Source: an uncultured Oscillospiraceae bacterium | GTDB taxonomy: Bacteria > Bacillota > Clostridia > Oscillospirales > Oscillospiraceae | Direction of reading: 5' to 3' | Length of the DNA: 18,936 nt | Assembly: GCA_900752285.1 (NCBI GenBank) | Contig: CAADUW010000241.1 | Location: forward strand, 1-18,936 | Part shown: positions 6,633 through 14,350 of the stretch, piece after piece | How the letters are laid out: the number at the start of each line of letters is the position of its first letter | Numbering within the stretch: position 1 is the stretch's first letter | Translations under genes and position numbers: made by a program | Notes under the pieces: generated by a model | The model's database searches: none | Told to the model about the DNA's origin: nothing | The model's input: only the letters and a program-made list of their open reading frames with translations

Positions 6633-6792
6633 CGCAAGGGCAGGTCTCCTGACTTGGTTCTCTGCCCGTCCCGCCTTCCCGGTTTCCCGGTGGCATGGGG
6701 GACGGACTCCCCGTTCACAGTGACTGCATCGTTCCGGACTCGCACCGGATTCCCTTTTCACCGCCCCGTTTCCCGGCGGCGGCACCCTTACG
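6633..6792 (-). ncRNA. Cobalamin (B12) riboswitch aptamer
   Basis: Read on the minus strand this stretch has the conserved cobalamin-riboswitch blocks in order: GGTGCC, AAAAGGGAA, CCGGTGCGAGTCCGG, the B12 box ATGCAGTCACTGTGA, GAGTCC, ATGCCACCGGG, AAGGCGGG and AAGTCAGGAGACCTGCC. The closing helix P1 forms between 6792-6785 and 6640-6633 (CGUAAGGG with CCCUUGCG, one G-U pair). It begins about 20 bases after the predicted transcription start. With the terminator at 6505-6548 it should switch off cbiK and the lipoprotein gene when adenosyl- or other cobalamin is plentiful. Confidence 0.95.
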
Positions 6793-6821
6793 CTGCTCTG
6801 TATTCACTTTCAAGCGGTTGC

Positions 6822-6850
6822 ATTATACCATGCCCATGCCCGTATGTCAA
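6822..6850 (-). promoter_or_regulatory. Consensus promoter of the riboswitch-cbiK unit
   Basis: On the minus strand TTGACA (6850-6845) and TATAAT (6827-6822) are both perfect matches to the sigma-A consensus, with a 17-base spacer. Transcription would start near 6815, just ahead of the cobalamin aptamer. Such a strong promoter suggests that control is left to the riboswitch. Confidence 0.93.
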
Positions 6851-6951
6851 TGGAGACAACAATATTTTTCGATATTTTCGGAACGAATGTTACGGGAAGC
6901 CACGGACAAATGTAGTCTTTGCCTGAAATTTGCATGCATTGTCCATCAAAT

Positions 6952-8415
6952 TTACACTTCCCGGTTCAGAATTTTGTATACCAGCTCCATATTGAGTCCG
7001 CCGCGGACGGCGTCGGCGAGACGGTCGTACTGCTGCTGGCGGTAGGCTTCCCGGTCGAAGGAACCGAGGGCTTTGGGGTCGATCCCCTTTTTCTCCGCCA
7101 GCGCGGTCAGCAGGGCGTCCGCTACCCCGGGGGCGTCAAAAATACCGTGGATGTAGCTGCCGTATACGTTTCCCTGCCCGATGACCGGGGGAAGGGCCTC
7201 CGTGCTTCTGCCCATGTGGATCTCGTACCCCGCATAGCTCAGCCCGTTCAGACAGGAAAGGAGCCCCGGGGCATTGGCGAAGGTGCCCTCCGTTTGCCGC
7301 TGGACCTTCTGACCGGCGAAAACCGTTTCCATGGGCAGCAGCTCCAGCCCGGTGATCTCCGTGACCCCGGCGGCCTCCACCTGCTGGGGATCGGAGACCC
7401 GGGTGCCCAGCATCTGGTACCCGCCGCAGATGCCGAAGATGGGGGTACCCGCCGCGGCGGCCTTCTTTACCGCCGCCTCCAGTCCCCCCTCCCGGAGCCA
7501 GATCAGGTCGGAAATGGTGCTCTTGGTGCCGGGCAGCACAATGAGATCCGGGTCGTGAAGCTCCGAGGGCTTTTCCACGTACCGGACGGATACATTTTCG
7601 TACCGCTCAAAGGGGGAAAGGTCGGTGAAATTGGAGATCCGGGGCAGCCGGATGACGGCAATGTCCACCGCCTTCCGGGTCCGGTCCCGGGTGAACCGCT
7701 CGGACAGGCTGTCCTCGTCGTCAATGTCCACGTGGGTGTAGGGGATGACCCCTGCCACCGGCACGCCGCAGAGCTTTTCCAGCATGGCAATGCCCGGCTC
7801 CAGAATTTTCCGGTCCCCCCGGAACTTGTTGACCACGGTGCCCTTGATCCGCGCCCGTTCCTCCGGCTCCAGCAGGGCTACGGTGCCGTACAGCTGGGCA
7901 AAGACCCCGCCCCGGTCAATGTCGCCCACCAGCAGGACGGGGGCGTCCACCAACCTGGCAAGGCCCATGTTTACAATGTCCTCCTGCTTCAGGTTGATCT
8001 CCGCCGGGCTGCCCGCGCCCTCGATCACGAGAATGTCGTTTTCGGCGGCGAGAGAGTTGTAGGCTTCCATGACGGCGGGGATGTACTCCCGCTTGCGCTT
8101 GTAGTACTCCATGGCCCGCATGTTGCCCTGCACCACGCCGTTTACAATGACCTGACTGCCCACATCGGTGGTGGGCTTCAGGAGAATGGGGTTCATCCGC
8201 ACGTCCGGGTCAATGCCCGCCGCTTCCGCCTGCACCACCTGCGCCCGGCCCATTTCGCCGCCCGCTTTGGTGATAAAGGAGTTCAGGGCCATGTTCTGGC
8301 TCTTGAAGGGAGCCACCCGGTAGCCGTCCTGCCGGAAGATCCGGCACAGACCCGCGCACAGAAGGCTCTTGCCCGCATTGGACATGGTGCCCTGAATCAT
8401 GATGTTTTTTGCCAT
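6952..8415 (-). CDS. cbiP: Cobyric acid synthase (glutamine-hydrolysing)
   Basis: CbiP/CobQ amidates side chains b, d, e and g of adenosyl-cobyrinic a,c-diamide, using glutamine and ATP, to give cobyric acid. The 487-residue protein has the synthetase domain at the N-terminus ([15 protein letters not shown] at 5-19, [42 protein letters not shown]). It has the class I glutaminase domain at the C-terminus, with nucleophile Cys330 in [11 protein letters not shown] and His423 in YIHGIFD. Length is typical. Its first 19 bases overlap the end of the cobD-like gene, so the two are co-translated. It lies upstream of the B12 riboswitch and is therefore not controlled by it. Confidence 0.95.
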   Translation of the reverse strand: MAKNIMIQGTMSNAGKSLLCAGLCRIFRQDGYRVAPFKSQNMALNSFITKAGGEMGRAQVVQAEAAGIDPDVRMNPILLKPTTDVGSQVIVNGVVQGNMRAMEYYKRKREYIPAVMEAYNSLAAENDILVIEGAGSPAEINLKQEDIVNMGLARLVDAPVLLVGDIDRGGVFAQLYGTVALLEPEERARIKGTVVNKFRGDRKILEPGIAMLEKLCGVPVAGVIPYTHVDIDDEDSLSERFTRDRTRKAVDIAVIRLPRISNFTDLSPFERYENVSVRYVEKPSELHDPDLIVLPGTKSTISDLIWLREGGLEAAVKKAAAAGTPIFGICGGYQMLGTRVSDPQQVEAAGVTEITGLELLPMETVFAGQKVQRQTEGTFANAPGLLSCLNGLSYAGYEIHMGRSTEALPPVIGQGNVYGSYIHGIFDAPGVADALLTALAEKKGIDPKALGSFDREAYRQQQYDRLADAVRGGLNMELVYKILNREV

Positions 8416-9455
8416 ACCGTTTCCTCCATTGCCTGTATCAGCTTCCTGTTTTCCTCCGGGAGCCGGACGGCGATCCGGTACCAGCCCGGCCCAAGCCCGG
8501 AATAATTGTCACAGTTCCGGATCAGGATCCCTTTCGCTTTCAGCCGGTCGGAAAGATTCTCCGGCCCCCGGAACAGCAGGTAGTTGGTCCGGGAGGGAAT
8601 CACCCGGAAGCTCAGCTCCGAAAGCTTCTCCGTCAGCCATGTCCGCTGCTCCCGCACAAGGGCAACGGTGCGGCGCAGATACGCACCCTCCCGGAGGGCC
8701 GCAATCCCTGCCGCCTGGGCCGGGGTGGATACGTTCCAGGGCTGCTCCGTCCGGGAAATGGCGGTCAGCAGCGCCGGGTCCCCGGACAGGCAGTAGCCCA
8801 GCCGGACGCCCGCCATGCCGTAGCTTTTGGTAAAGGCCTTCAGGAGGAACAGCCCCGGATATTCCCCCAGAAAGGGCTTCATGCTGACTCCGTTTTCCGT
8901 CAGGTCGAGAAAGCACTCGTCCACAAACAGCCGGGTGCCCGTTTCCCGGCAGCACATAAGAATTTCCCGCAGAAGCTCCGGGTCCGCCAGTTGCCCGGTG
9001 GGGTTATTGGGGTTGCAGAGGAACAGCGCCCCGGGCTTCCGGGTCCGGATGGCGGTGAGGATCCCGGCGTCCGGCCGGAAATCGTTTTCCTCCCGCAGCA
9101 GGTATTCCTCCGGCACGCAGCCCACCTGACGCAGCCCCAGCGCGTACTCGGAAAAGGTGGGGGCGGTGACGAGGGCGGTTTTCACTCCGGCCCCCCGGGC
9201 AAAGCCGTAAATCAGCTCCGCTGCCCCGCTGCCGCAGAGAACGAAGCTTTCCGGCACCTGCTCATGGGCGGCAATGGCGGAAACCAGTGCCCGGCAGTAG
9301 GGGTCCGGGTACCGGTGCAGCTCCGGCAGCGCCCGGATAATGGCGTCCCGCACTCCCGGCGGGGTGCCGAAGGGATTGGTGTTGGCGGAAAAATCCAGCA
9401 AAACCCCACCCCCGTAAATATCCCCCCCATGGGGGTTCGTTGTCTGATACAGCAT
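8397..9455 (-). CDS. cobD: Threonine-phosphate decarboxylase-like PLP enzyme
   Basis: CobD makes (R)-1-amino-2-propanol phosphate from L-threonine phosphate for the lower loop of cobalamin. The 352-residue protein is a fold-type I PLP enzyme close to histidinol-phosphate aminotransferase. It has HGGD near the start, the [11 protein letters not shown] motif, CNPNNPTG (147-154), FVDECF with Asp179, and the PLP lysine K210 in [16 protein letters not shown]. The N-terminal HGGD-IY and LDFSAN-NP motifs and its linkage to cbiP favour CobD over HisC. An AAAAGGTGAT ribosome site lies just before the ATG at 9455. It overlaps cbiP by 19 bases. The bifunctional CobC/CobD name is sometimes used; no separate domain is present here. 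Confidence 0.88.
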   Translation of the reverse strand: MLYQTTNPHGGDIYGGGVLLDFSANTNPFGTPPGVRDAIIRALPELHRYPDPYCRALVSAIAAHEQVPESFVLCGSGAAELIYGFARGAGVKTALVTAPTFSEYALGLRQVGCVPEEYLLREENDFRPDAGILTAIRTRKPGALFLCNPNNPTGQLADPELLREILMCCRETGTRLFVDECFLDLTENGVSMKPFLGEYPGLFLLKAFTKSYGMAGVRLGYCLSGDPALLTAISRTEQPWNVSTPAQAAGIAALREGAYLRRTVALVREQRTWLTEKLSELSFRVIPSRTNYLLFRGPENLSDRLKAKGILIRNCDNYSGLGPGWYRIAVRLPEENRKLIQAMEETVWQKTS

Positions 9456-9486
9456 TCGATCACCTTTTGAAAATCAAGATCCCGCA

Positions 9487-9515
9487 GATTTCCGCGCAAA
9501 GGACAGGCGGAAATC
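9487..9515. other. Inverted repeat upstream of cobD
   Basis: GATTTCCGC (9487-9495) and GCGGAAATC (9507-9515) are perfect inverted 9-mers around 11 bases. They lie 32-60 bases before the cobD start, in the region where its promoter or leader must be. No clear -35/-10 pair could be named. It may be an operator, a leader hairpin, or part of the neighbouring repeat. Confidence 0.45.
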
Positions 9516-9528
9516 GTTCCCCGGGGGA

Positions 9529-9705
9529 AAGGTACAGCGGAACGACAAGCCTTGCCCCCCGCATTTATGAGGGGGGAGGGCCACAAAGTGGCAGGGGGAG
9601 TCTCTCCGCCGCAGCGGGAAAGCCCTCTCAGTCGCGCTTCGCGCGCCAGCTCTCCCGGAGGGAGAGCCAGGGGGCAGTGGTCGTTCCCGGTTGAATGGTA
9701 CCATG
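9529..9705. repeat. Intergenic repeat copy 1, left of the pyr cluster
   Basis: The core 9551-9668 is a direct copy of the element at 12565-12677. Shared features in order are a hairpin of six C and six G around GCATTTATGA, AGGGCC-CA-AGTGGCAGGGG, GAGTC, CCGCCGCAGCGG, and CTCTCAGTC-CGCTTC-CG-GCC-GCTCTCCC. The left flank 9529-9545 is a 17-mer that also occurs at 4462-4478. The right flank holds a GGTTGAATGG segment like the short dispersed repeat. No gene or transposase is inside. No pyr leader or PyrR-binding site was recognised between this and pyrF. Confidence 0.85.
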
Positions 9706-9758
9706 AATTGCCCCATACACCAAAACTTCATCAATATACCGACAGGAGGAAATAAAAA

Positions 9759-10457
9759 ATGGGAAAAGACGTGATTATTGCCTGTGATTTTGCCAGTGCG
9801 GAGGAGACCTTCGCGTTCCTGGACCGGTTCACCGGCAGAAAGCCCTTTGTGAAAATCGGCATGGAGCTTTATTATGCCGAGGGACCGGAGATCGTCCGTC
9901 AGCTGAAGGCCCGGGGACATAAGATCTTTCTGGACCTGAAGCTTCACGACATCCCCAATACCGTGAAAAAGGCCATGACCGTTCTGCGGAAGCTGGATGT
10001 GGACATTGTGAACCTCCACGCCGCCGGAACCACCGCCATGATGCAGGCAGCGCTGGAAGGGCTGACCCGCCCCGACGGCACCCGTCCCCTGCTTATCGCT
10101 GTGACCCAGCTGACCTCCACCGATCAGGAAGCTCTGGAAAATGACCTGATGATCCATGCTCCCATGGAGGAGGTGGTCATGCACTACGCCGAAACCGCCA
10201 GGAAGGCGGGGCTGGACGGCGTGGTCTGCTCCCCGCTGGAGGCAGGGAAGGTGCATGCGGTCTGCGGGAAGGACTTCCTCACCGTCACCCCCGGCGTCCG
10301 GTTTGCCGGCGGCGAGGTGGGCGACCAGAAGCGGGTCATGACCCCCGCCGCCGCAAAGGAGATCGGTTCCGATTACATCGTGGTGGGACGTCCCATCACC
10401 GCCGCCCCGGATCCCGTGGCTGCCTACCGGCGGTGCGTGGCGGAGTTCTGCGGCTGA
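9759..10457 (+). CDS. pyrF: Orotidine 5'-phosphate decarboxylase
   Basis: PyrF removes CO2 from OMP to give UMP, the last step of de novo pyrimidine synthesis. The 232-residue barrel shows IIACDF at the start, [10 protein letters not shown], and the catalytic D-x-K-x-x-D in [12 protein letters not shown] (D59, K61, D64). The phosphate-binding end is VTPGVRF and [13 protein letters not shown]. Length fits the family. An AGGAGG site is 9 bases before the ATG. It leads the pyr cluster, with the next gene 13 bases downstream. Identification is secure. Confidence 0.96.
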   Translation: MGKDVIIACDFASAEETFAFLDRFTGRKPFVKIGMELYYAEGPEIVRQLKARGHKIFLDLKLHDIPNTVKKAMTVLRKLDVDIVNLHAAGTTAMMQAALEGLTRPDGTRPLLIAVTQLTSTDQEALENDLMIHAPMEEVVMHYAETARKAGLDGVVCSPLEAGKVHAVCGKDFLTVTPGVRFAGGEVGDQKRVMTPAAAKEIGSDYIVVGRPITAAPDPVAAYRRCVAEFCG

Positions 10458-10470
10458 AAGGAGAACCGGT

Positions 10471-10722
10471 ATGCTGGAATTTCGCTATGATACCCAGCTC
10501 CTGATCGAGGGCACCGATCTGGACGAGGACGCCATCAATGACTATTTCCGTACCCACTTTCAGGGGGACTGCCTGCTGGCGGTGGGTGACGAGGACCTGA
10601 TCAAGATCCATTACCACACTAACGAGCCATGGAAGGTGCTGGAATACTGCGCCGGTCTTGGGGAGATCTACGACATTGTGGTAGAGGACATGAGCCGACA
10701 GGAGCGAGGACTCCACGGATGA
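10471..10722 (+). CDS. Small free-standing FakA C-terminal-like domain
   Basis: This 83-residue protein resembles one subdomain from the C-terminal part of FakA/YloV, the DAK2-like kinase that works with DegV fatty-acid-binding proteins. The pattern is YDTQLLIEG, ..LDEDAINDYFRTHFQGDCLLAVGDEDLIKIHYHTNEPWKVLEYCAGLGEIYDIVVEDM. In FakA the corresponding stretch contains a similar D-L-v-K-v-H-x-H-T-N-x-P. It lacks the kinase domain and any membrane or signal segment. AAAGGAG precedes the ATG at good spacing, 13 bases after pyrF. Lying between pyrF and pyrE it is surely co-transcribed. Its role in pyrimidine synthesis is unknown. The domain likeness is from memory of the family pattern, so moderate certainty. 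Confidence 0.75.
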   Translation: MLEFRYDTQLLIEGTDLDEDAINDYFRTHFQGDCLLAVGDEDLIKIHYHTNEPWKVLEYCAGLGEIYDIVVEDMSRQERGLHG

Positions 10723-10795
10723 TTCCGGGGAAAGAAAGCCTGTTCCGTATGCAAAACAGAACCCCATTTTGAAACCCATACACGGAGGTATTACT

Positions 10796-11452
10796 ATGGA
10801 AAGCTACAAAAGAGAATTCATTTCCTTTCTGGAATCTGCCGGAGTCCTGAAATTCGGCGACTTCACCGCCAAATCCGGGCGGAAGATCCCCTACTTCATC
10901 AACGCCGGGGAGATCAAGACCGGCGCCCAGATCGCAACGCTGGGCAAATTCTACGCCCGGGCTTACCGGGAAAAGCTGGGGGACAGAAAGGCCGTCCTCT
11001 ACGGGCCTGCCTATAAGGGCATTTCCATTGCCGTTTCCGCCGCCGTGGCCCTCAGCGAGCAGGGACTGGACCTGCCTTTCTTCTTCAACCGGAAGGAAGC
11101 CAAGGATCACGGCGAGGGCGGCGTGTTTGTGGGCTATGTGCCCCAGTCCGGTGAGGAGGTCGTCATCACCGAGGATGTGATCACCGCCGGTACCGCCATC
11201 CGGGAGAGCATGGGCATCCTGAGCCGTCTGGACGGCGTGAAGGTTGCCGCCGCCTTTATCATGGTGGACCGGAAGGAGCGGGGCAGAGGGGAAAAGCTTG
11301 CCATGGAGGAAGTGGAAGAAGAGTTCGGCTTCCCGGTCTACTCCGTGGTGGACGTGTACGACATTGTGGAGTATCTGAAGGAGGATCCCGCCAACGCGGA
11401 GAACATCACCCGGATCCTCAACTATCTGGACGTGAACGGAGCGAAAAGATGA
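10796..11452 (+). CDS. pyrE: Orotate phosphoribosyltransferase
   Basis: PyrE joins orotate to PRPP to form OMP. The 218-residue protein has the orotate-side [16 protein letters not shown], the GPAYKGI loop, [14 protein letters not shown] (flexible loop), and the PRPP-binding motif [17 protein letters not shown] (122-138). CGGAGG lies 8 bases before the ATG at 10796; an earlier in-frame ATG at 10769 has no ribosome site. Its last four bases overlap the pyrB start (ATGA), so translation of the two is coupled. A 73-base gap separates it from the small gene upstream. Confidence 0.96.
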   Translation: MESYKREFISFLESAGVLKFGDFTAKSGRKIPYFINAGEIKTGAQIATLGKFYARAYREKLGDRKAVLYGPAYKGISIAVSAAVALSEQGLDLPFFFNRKEAKDHGEGGVFVGYVPQSGEEVVITEDVITAGTAIRESMGILSRLDGVKVAAAFIMVDRKERGRGEKLAMEEVEEEFGFPVYSVVDVYDIVEYLKEDPANAENITRILNYLDVNGAKR

Positions 11453-12540
11453 GAAGCGTATTCAGCATTCTGGATCTGTCCGTGCCGGAGCTGGATGAAC
11501 TGATTGCCACGGCAAAGGACATTATCGCCCACCCGGAGCGCTACCGGGAGAGCTGCCGGTACAAAAAGCTGGCGACCCTGTTTTTTGAGCCATCCACCCG
11601 GACCCGGCTGAGCTTTGAGGCGGCCATGCTGGAGCTGGGCGGCAGCGTGCTGGGCTTCAGCGAGGCGTCCTCCTCCTCCGCCTCAAAGGGCGAGAGCATG
11701 GCGGACACGGCGAAGATCGTCAGCTGCTATGCGGATATTATGGCGATCCGGCACCCCAAAGACGGGGCGCCGCTGGTTGCCGCCCGGAACGCCTCCGTGC
11801 CGGTGATCAACGCCGGAGACGGGCAGCATAACCACCCCACCCAGACGCTGGCAGACCTTCTGACCATTTCCCGGGAGCTGGGACGGCTGGACAACATGAC
11901 CGTGGGTCTGTGCGGCGACCTGAAATACGGCCGCACCGTCCATTCCCTGATCGAAGCCATGAGCCGGTATCCGGGGGTGAAGTTCGTCCTCATTTCCCCG
12001 GAGGAGCTGCGGCTCCCGGGCTTTGTCCGCTGCGGCGTTCTGGAGAAGGAGCACATCCCCTACCGGGAGACCACCTCACTGGAGGGGGCGCTGCCGGAGC
12101 TGGACGTGCTGTACATGACCCGCATCCAGCGGGAGCGGTTCGACGATCTGGATACCTATGAGCGGCTGAAGGACAGCTATGTGCTGACCCCTGAGAAAAT
12201 GCGGCTGGCGAAGGAAACCATGTGCGTGCTGCATCCCCTGCCCCGGGTGAACGAGATCAGCGTGGCGGTGGACGACGATCCCCGGGCCGCCTACTTCCGG
12301 CAGGCACTGAACGGAAAATACATGCGCATGGCCCTGATCCTGAAGCTTTTGCGGGAAGCGGAAGCCAAGGTGCCCCAGCCCGCCCCGACAGGACCCGTCC
12401 GTCATGACCTCCGCTGCCCCAATCCCCACTGCATCTGCCATACCGAACAGGAGCTGCGCCCCGAGTTCCGCCTGGCGGACGGAGACGCAGATATCTGGCG
12501 CTGCGTCTACTGCGATAAAATCGGCACCGGGGAAAACTGA
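11449..12540 (+). CDS. pyrB: Aspartate carbamoyltransferase with C-terminal PyrI-like zinc domain
   Basis: PyrB condenses carbamoyl phosphate with aspartate to carbamoyl aspartate. Residues 1 to about 305 are a complete catalytic chain: [13 protein letters not shown] (46-58), [43 protein letters not shown] and HPLPRVNEI (262-270). The 363-residue protein then continues through a proline-rich linker into a zinc-finger tail with C323, C328, C352 and C355. The spacing C-x4-C-x23-C-x2-C and the local CPNPHCI...RCVYC are those of the zinc domain of E. coli PyrI (Cys109, 114, 138, 141). The PyrI nucleotide-binding domain is absent, and no pyrI gene follows in the window. Overlap with pyrE is four bases. 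Confidence 0.96.
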   Translation: MRSVFSILDLSVPELDELIATAKDIIAHPERYRESCRYKKLATLFFEPSTRTRLSFEAAMLELGGSVLGFSEASSSSASKGESMADTAKIVSCYADIMAIRHPKDGAPLVAARNASVPVINAGDGQHNHPTQTLADLLTISRELGRLDNMTVGLCGDLKYGRTVHSLIEAMSRYPGVKFVLISPEELRLPGFVRCGVLEKEHIPYRETTSLEGALPELDVLYMTRIQRERFDDLDTYERLKDSYVLTPEKMRLAKETMCVLHPLPRVNEISVAVDDDPRAAYFRQALNGKYMRMALILKLLREAEAKVPQPAPTGPVRHDLRCPNPHCICHTEQELRPEFRLADGDADIWRCVYCDKIGTGEN

Positions 12541-12564
12541 CAGCGGACAGTCAGCCCCTCCGTT

Positions 12565-12677
12565 CTTGCTCCCCCGCATTTATGAGGGGGAGGGCCGCAT
12601 AGTGGCAGGGGAGTCCCCCGCCGCAGCGGCGGAAACTCTCTCAGTCACGCTTCACGTGCCGGCTCTCCCAAGGGGAG
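12565..12677. repeat. Intergenic repeat copy 2, right of the pyr cluster
   Basis: This is a direct copy, in the same orientation, of the element at 9551-9668. It opens with a CTCCCCC/GGGGGAG hairpin around GCATTTATGA, shares AGTGGCAGGGGAGTC and CCGCCGCAGCGG, and ends in the CTCTCAGTCACGCTTC / GGCTCTCCC block. The opening hairpin, 24 bases after the pyrB stop, could also help to end the pyr transcript. No coding content is seen. Confidence 0.85.
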
Positions 12678-12694
12678 TGCGCTCCGATAACCGG

Positions 12695-12752
12695 TCATTC
12701 CGAGCCGGTGACCGAAGTCACCGGCGTGAGAATCCCCCGGATGAGGGGGCAT
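12695..12752 (+). repeat. Dispersed CATTCCGAG...GTGAGAATC repeat
   Basis: The segment reads GGTCATTCCGAGCC, a GGTGACCGAAGTCACC inverted repeat, then GCGTGAGAATCCCCCGGATGA. The last block recurs at 18071-18098 and, in variant form, at 293-318, 1822-1847, 1919-1944 (inverted) and 14214-14240. All copies lie between genes or touch a stop codon. Confidence 0.7.
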
Positions 12753-12814
12753 GGCACTACGCCTGCTTTTTCTGCCCGTTCCGGATATTTCCTTTGGGGG
12801 AAGCCGGTTATGTG

Positions 12815-12843
12815 TTGCTTTTTGGACGGTTCCATGGTAAAAT
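12815..12843 (+). promoter_or_regulatory. Probable promoter of the VanY-type gene
   Basis: TTGCTT (12815-12820) and TAAAAT (12838-12843) are separated by 17 bases, 33 bases before the start codon. The -10 is five of six and the -35 four of six. It is the best promoter in this gap. Confidence 0.6.
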
Positions 12844-12875
12844 GAAACAAAATCTGATTCCGGAGAGCAGAGCTT

Positions 12876-14219
12876 ATGATGAAGACAAAGACACACAGCC
12901 GTTTGATAACCGTTCTTGTGGTGGTACTGTGTCTGGCGGCTCTGACTGCCGGATGGCTTTGCTTTGATGCCTTTGTGGACCGCAGCGGCTGGCGGGAGAA
13001 GGACGGGCAGCATTACTACCGGGATTTCCACGGCAAAAAGGTCACCGGCTGGCTCCAGAACGAGTACGGAAAGTATTATCTGGGCGACGACAGCTATATG
13101 GTCACCGGCTGGCAGACCATTGACGGCCAGACTTACTGGTTCGGGCAGGACGGCACCGCCGTCACCGGCTGGCAGGAGATCGACGGCAGCCGATACTACT
13201 TTGACGGTCAGGGACGACAGCAGCGGGGCTGGTTCCCGGAGGGCGGCAGCCGCTACTATCTGACCCCCGCCATGGTCACGGGCTGGGCGGAGGTGGACGG
13301 CGCCCGGCGGTACTTTGACGAGACCGGCGCTCTTGCTTCCGGCTGGCTTACCCAGGAGGATGGGGTCTGTTATCTGGATGGGGACGGCGTTCCCGTCACG
13401 GGCATACAGACCGTCGAGGAAAAGAACTATTACTTTGACGAAACCGGACTCCGGTTCCGGGGCTGGATCGATCTGGACGCCGGACGGTACTACTTCGGCG
13501 ACGACGGGGCCATGGTCACCGGCTGGCAGACCGTGAACGGCAAAACCTTCCACTTCGGCGACGACGGTGTGGAAACCGTGGGCTGGCTGGACGACGGAGA
13601 GTACCGGTACTACCTGACCCTCAATGACGGCACGGTCTCCGGCGAGCAGATGTTGGAGGGAAAGCCCTATTACTTCACTCCGGACGGCATTTATGTGCTG
13701 CTGGTCAATGACGAAAATCCCATTCCCAAGTCCTACGAGCCGGAGCTTGTGGATCTGGACGGCAAGTTTCAGGTCGCCTCCGTGTGCGTGGAAGCGCTGC
13801 GGAAAATGCTTGCCGACTGTCTGGCGGCAGGGGATGTGTACAGCATCAACAATACTTACCGCAGCTACGAGGAGCAGCAGAAGGTCCTCTCGGACCGGAT
13901 CCAGCGGTATATGGACGAGGATCCCAAGCTCAGCGAGGCGGACGCTACGGAGAAAGCCCGCCGGGAGGTGACCCGTCCCGGCACCAGTGAGCACCAGACG
14001 GGACTGGGCATGGATATCAACGGCGACGGCGTGGAGTGCTGTGAGTGGCTGAAGGAGCACTGCTGGGAGTATGGCTTCATCCTCCGGTTCCCGGAGGGCA
14101 AGGAGGACATTACCGGCATCGTCTACGAGCCATGGCACTTCCGGTACGTAGGTACCAGAGTTTCCATCCCCATGCGGGACGCCGGCGTGTGCCTGGAAGA
14201 GTACCTGGGTGCGGCGTGA
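12876..14219 (+). CDS. Cell-wall-binding-repeat protein with VanY D,D-carboxypeptidase domain
   Basis: This 447-residue envelope protein has an N-terminal membrane helix (about 10-32). Residues 38-275 hold roughly eleven ~20-residue aromatic repeats of the type VTGWQ-IDG-YYF-DG, the choline-binding-like wall-anchoring repeat. Residues 285-447 form a peptidase M15B/VanY domain with YRSYEEQ (328-334), RPGTSEHQTGLGMD containing the zinc ligands H373 and D380, and EPWHFRYVG with E418 and zinc ligand H421. The enzyme class trims the terminal D-Ala from peptidoglycan stem peptides. GGAG about 10 bases upstream supports the ATG at 12876; ATG 12879 is also possible. The stop codon lies inside a copy of the dispersed repeat. 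No vancomycin-resistance genes are nearby, so wall maturation is the likelier role. Confidence 0.92.
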   Translation: MMKTKTHSRLITVLVVVLCLAALTAGWLCFDAFVDRSGWREKDGQHYYRDFHGKKVTGWLQNEYGKYYLGDDSYMVTGWQTIDGQTYWFGQDGTAVTGWQEIDGSRYYFDGQGRQQRGWFPEGGSRYYLTPAMVTGWAEVDGARRYFDETGALASGWLTQEDGVCYLDGDGVPVTGIQTVEEKNYYFDETGLRFRGWIDLDAGRYYFGDDGAMVTGWQTVNGKTFHFGDDGVETVGWLDDGEYRYYLTLNDGTVSGEQMLEGKPYYFTPDGIYVLLVNDENPIPKSYEPELVDLDGKFQVASVCVEALRKMLADCLAAGDVYSINNTYRSYEEQQKVLSDRIQRYMDEDPKLSEADATEKARREVTRPGTSEHQTGLGMDINGDGVECCEWLKEHCWEYGFILRFPEGKEDITGIVYEPWHFRYVGTRVSIPMRDAGVCLEEYLGAA

Positions 14220-14240
14220 GGATCTCCCGGTTGAACGGTA
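14214..14240 (+). repeat. Dispersed repeat overlapping the VanY gene stop codon
   Basis: GCGTGAGGATCTCCCGGTTGAACGG matches the dispersed GTGAGAATC-CCGG-TGAA repeat. Its TGA (14217-14219) is the stop codon of the preceding gene, so the gene appears to end inside the repeat. The rest of the gap up to 14350 holds a weak TTTACG (14263-14268)/TATACG (14285-14290) pair with a 16-base spacer and a GCCCGGAATGACAC fragment. Confidence 0.6.
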
Positions 14241-14350
14241 TGGCGGAACCGTGGTCTGCCGGTTTACGTCAGCACGTGCCCCAATATACGGTCGTTCTGA
14301 GACGGCGCTGCCCGGAATGACACCGGATCGAAGGAAAGAAGACGAGTGCA

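Noticed and set aside
6919..8505. Long plus-strand open frame of 528 codons
   Set aside because: Antisense to cbiP, whose catalytic motifs on the minus strand are unmistakable.
8397..9455. cobD-like gene as hisC (histidinol-phosphate aminotransferase)
   Set aside because: The two families are close, but the N-terminal HGGD motif and overlap with cbiP favour the cobalamin enzyme.
9690..9758. PyrR-type attenuator before pyrF
   Set aside because: I found no PyrR-binding loop and no terminator/antiterminator pair in the short leader.
10723..10795. Hairpin GGGG...CCCC with ATTTT before pyrE as an internal terminator
   Set aside because: The stem is interrupted and the U run is only four long; pyrE follows with a good ribosome site, so the operon probably continues.
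9551..12677. The pyr cluster as a composite transposon
   Set aside because: The flanking repeats are short, contain no transposase and lack visible target duplications. Only a recombination potential can be claimed.
12876..14219. VanY-type gene as a vancomycin-resistance determinant
   Set aside because: No vanH, ligase, vanX, vanR or vanS genes are nearby. Wall-binding repeats plus a D,D-carboxypeptidase domain are common in ordinary envelope enzymes.
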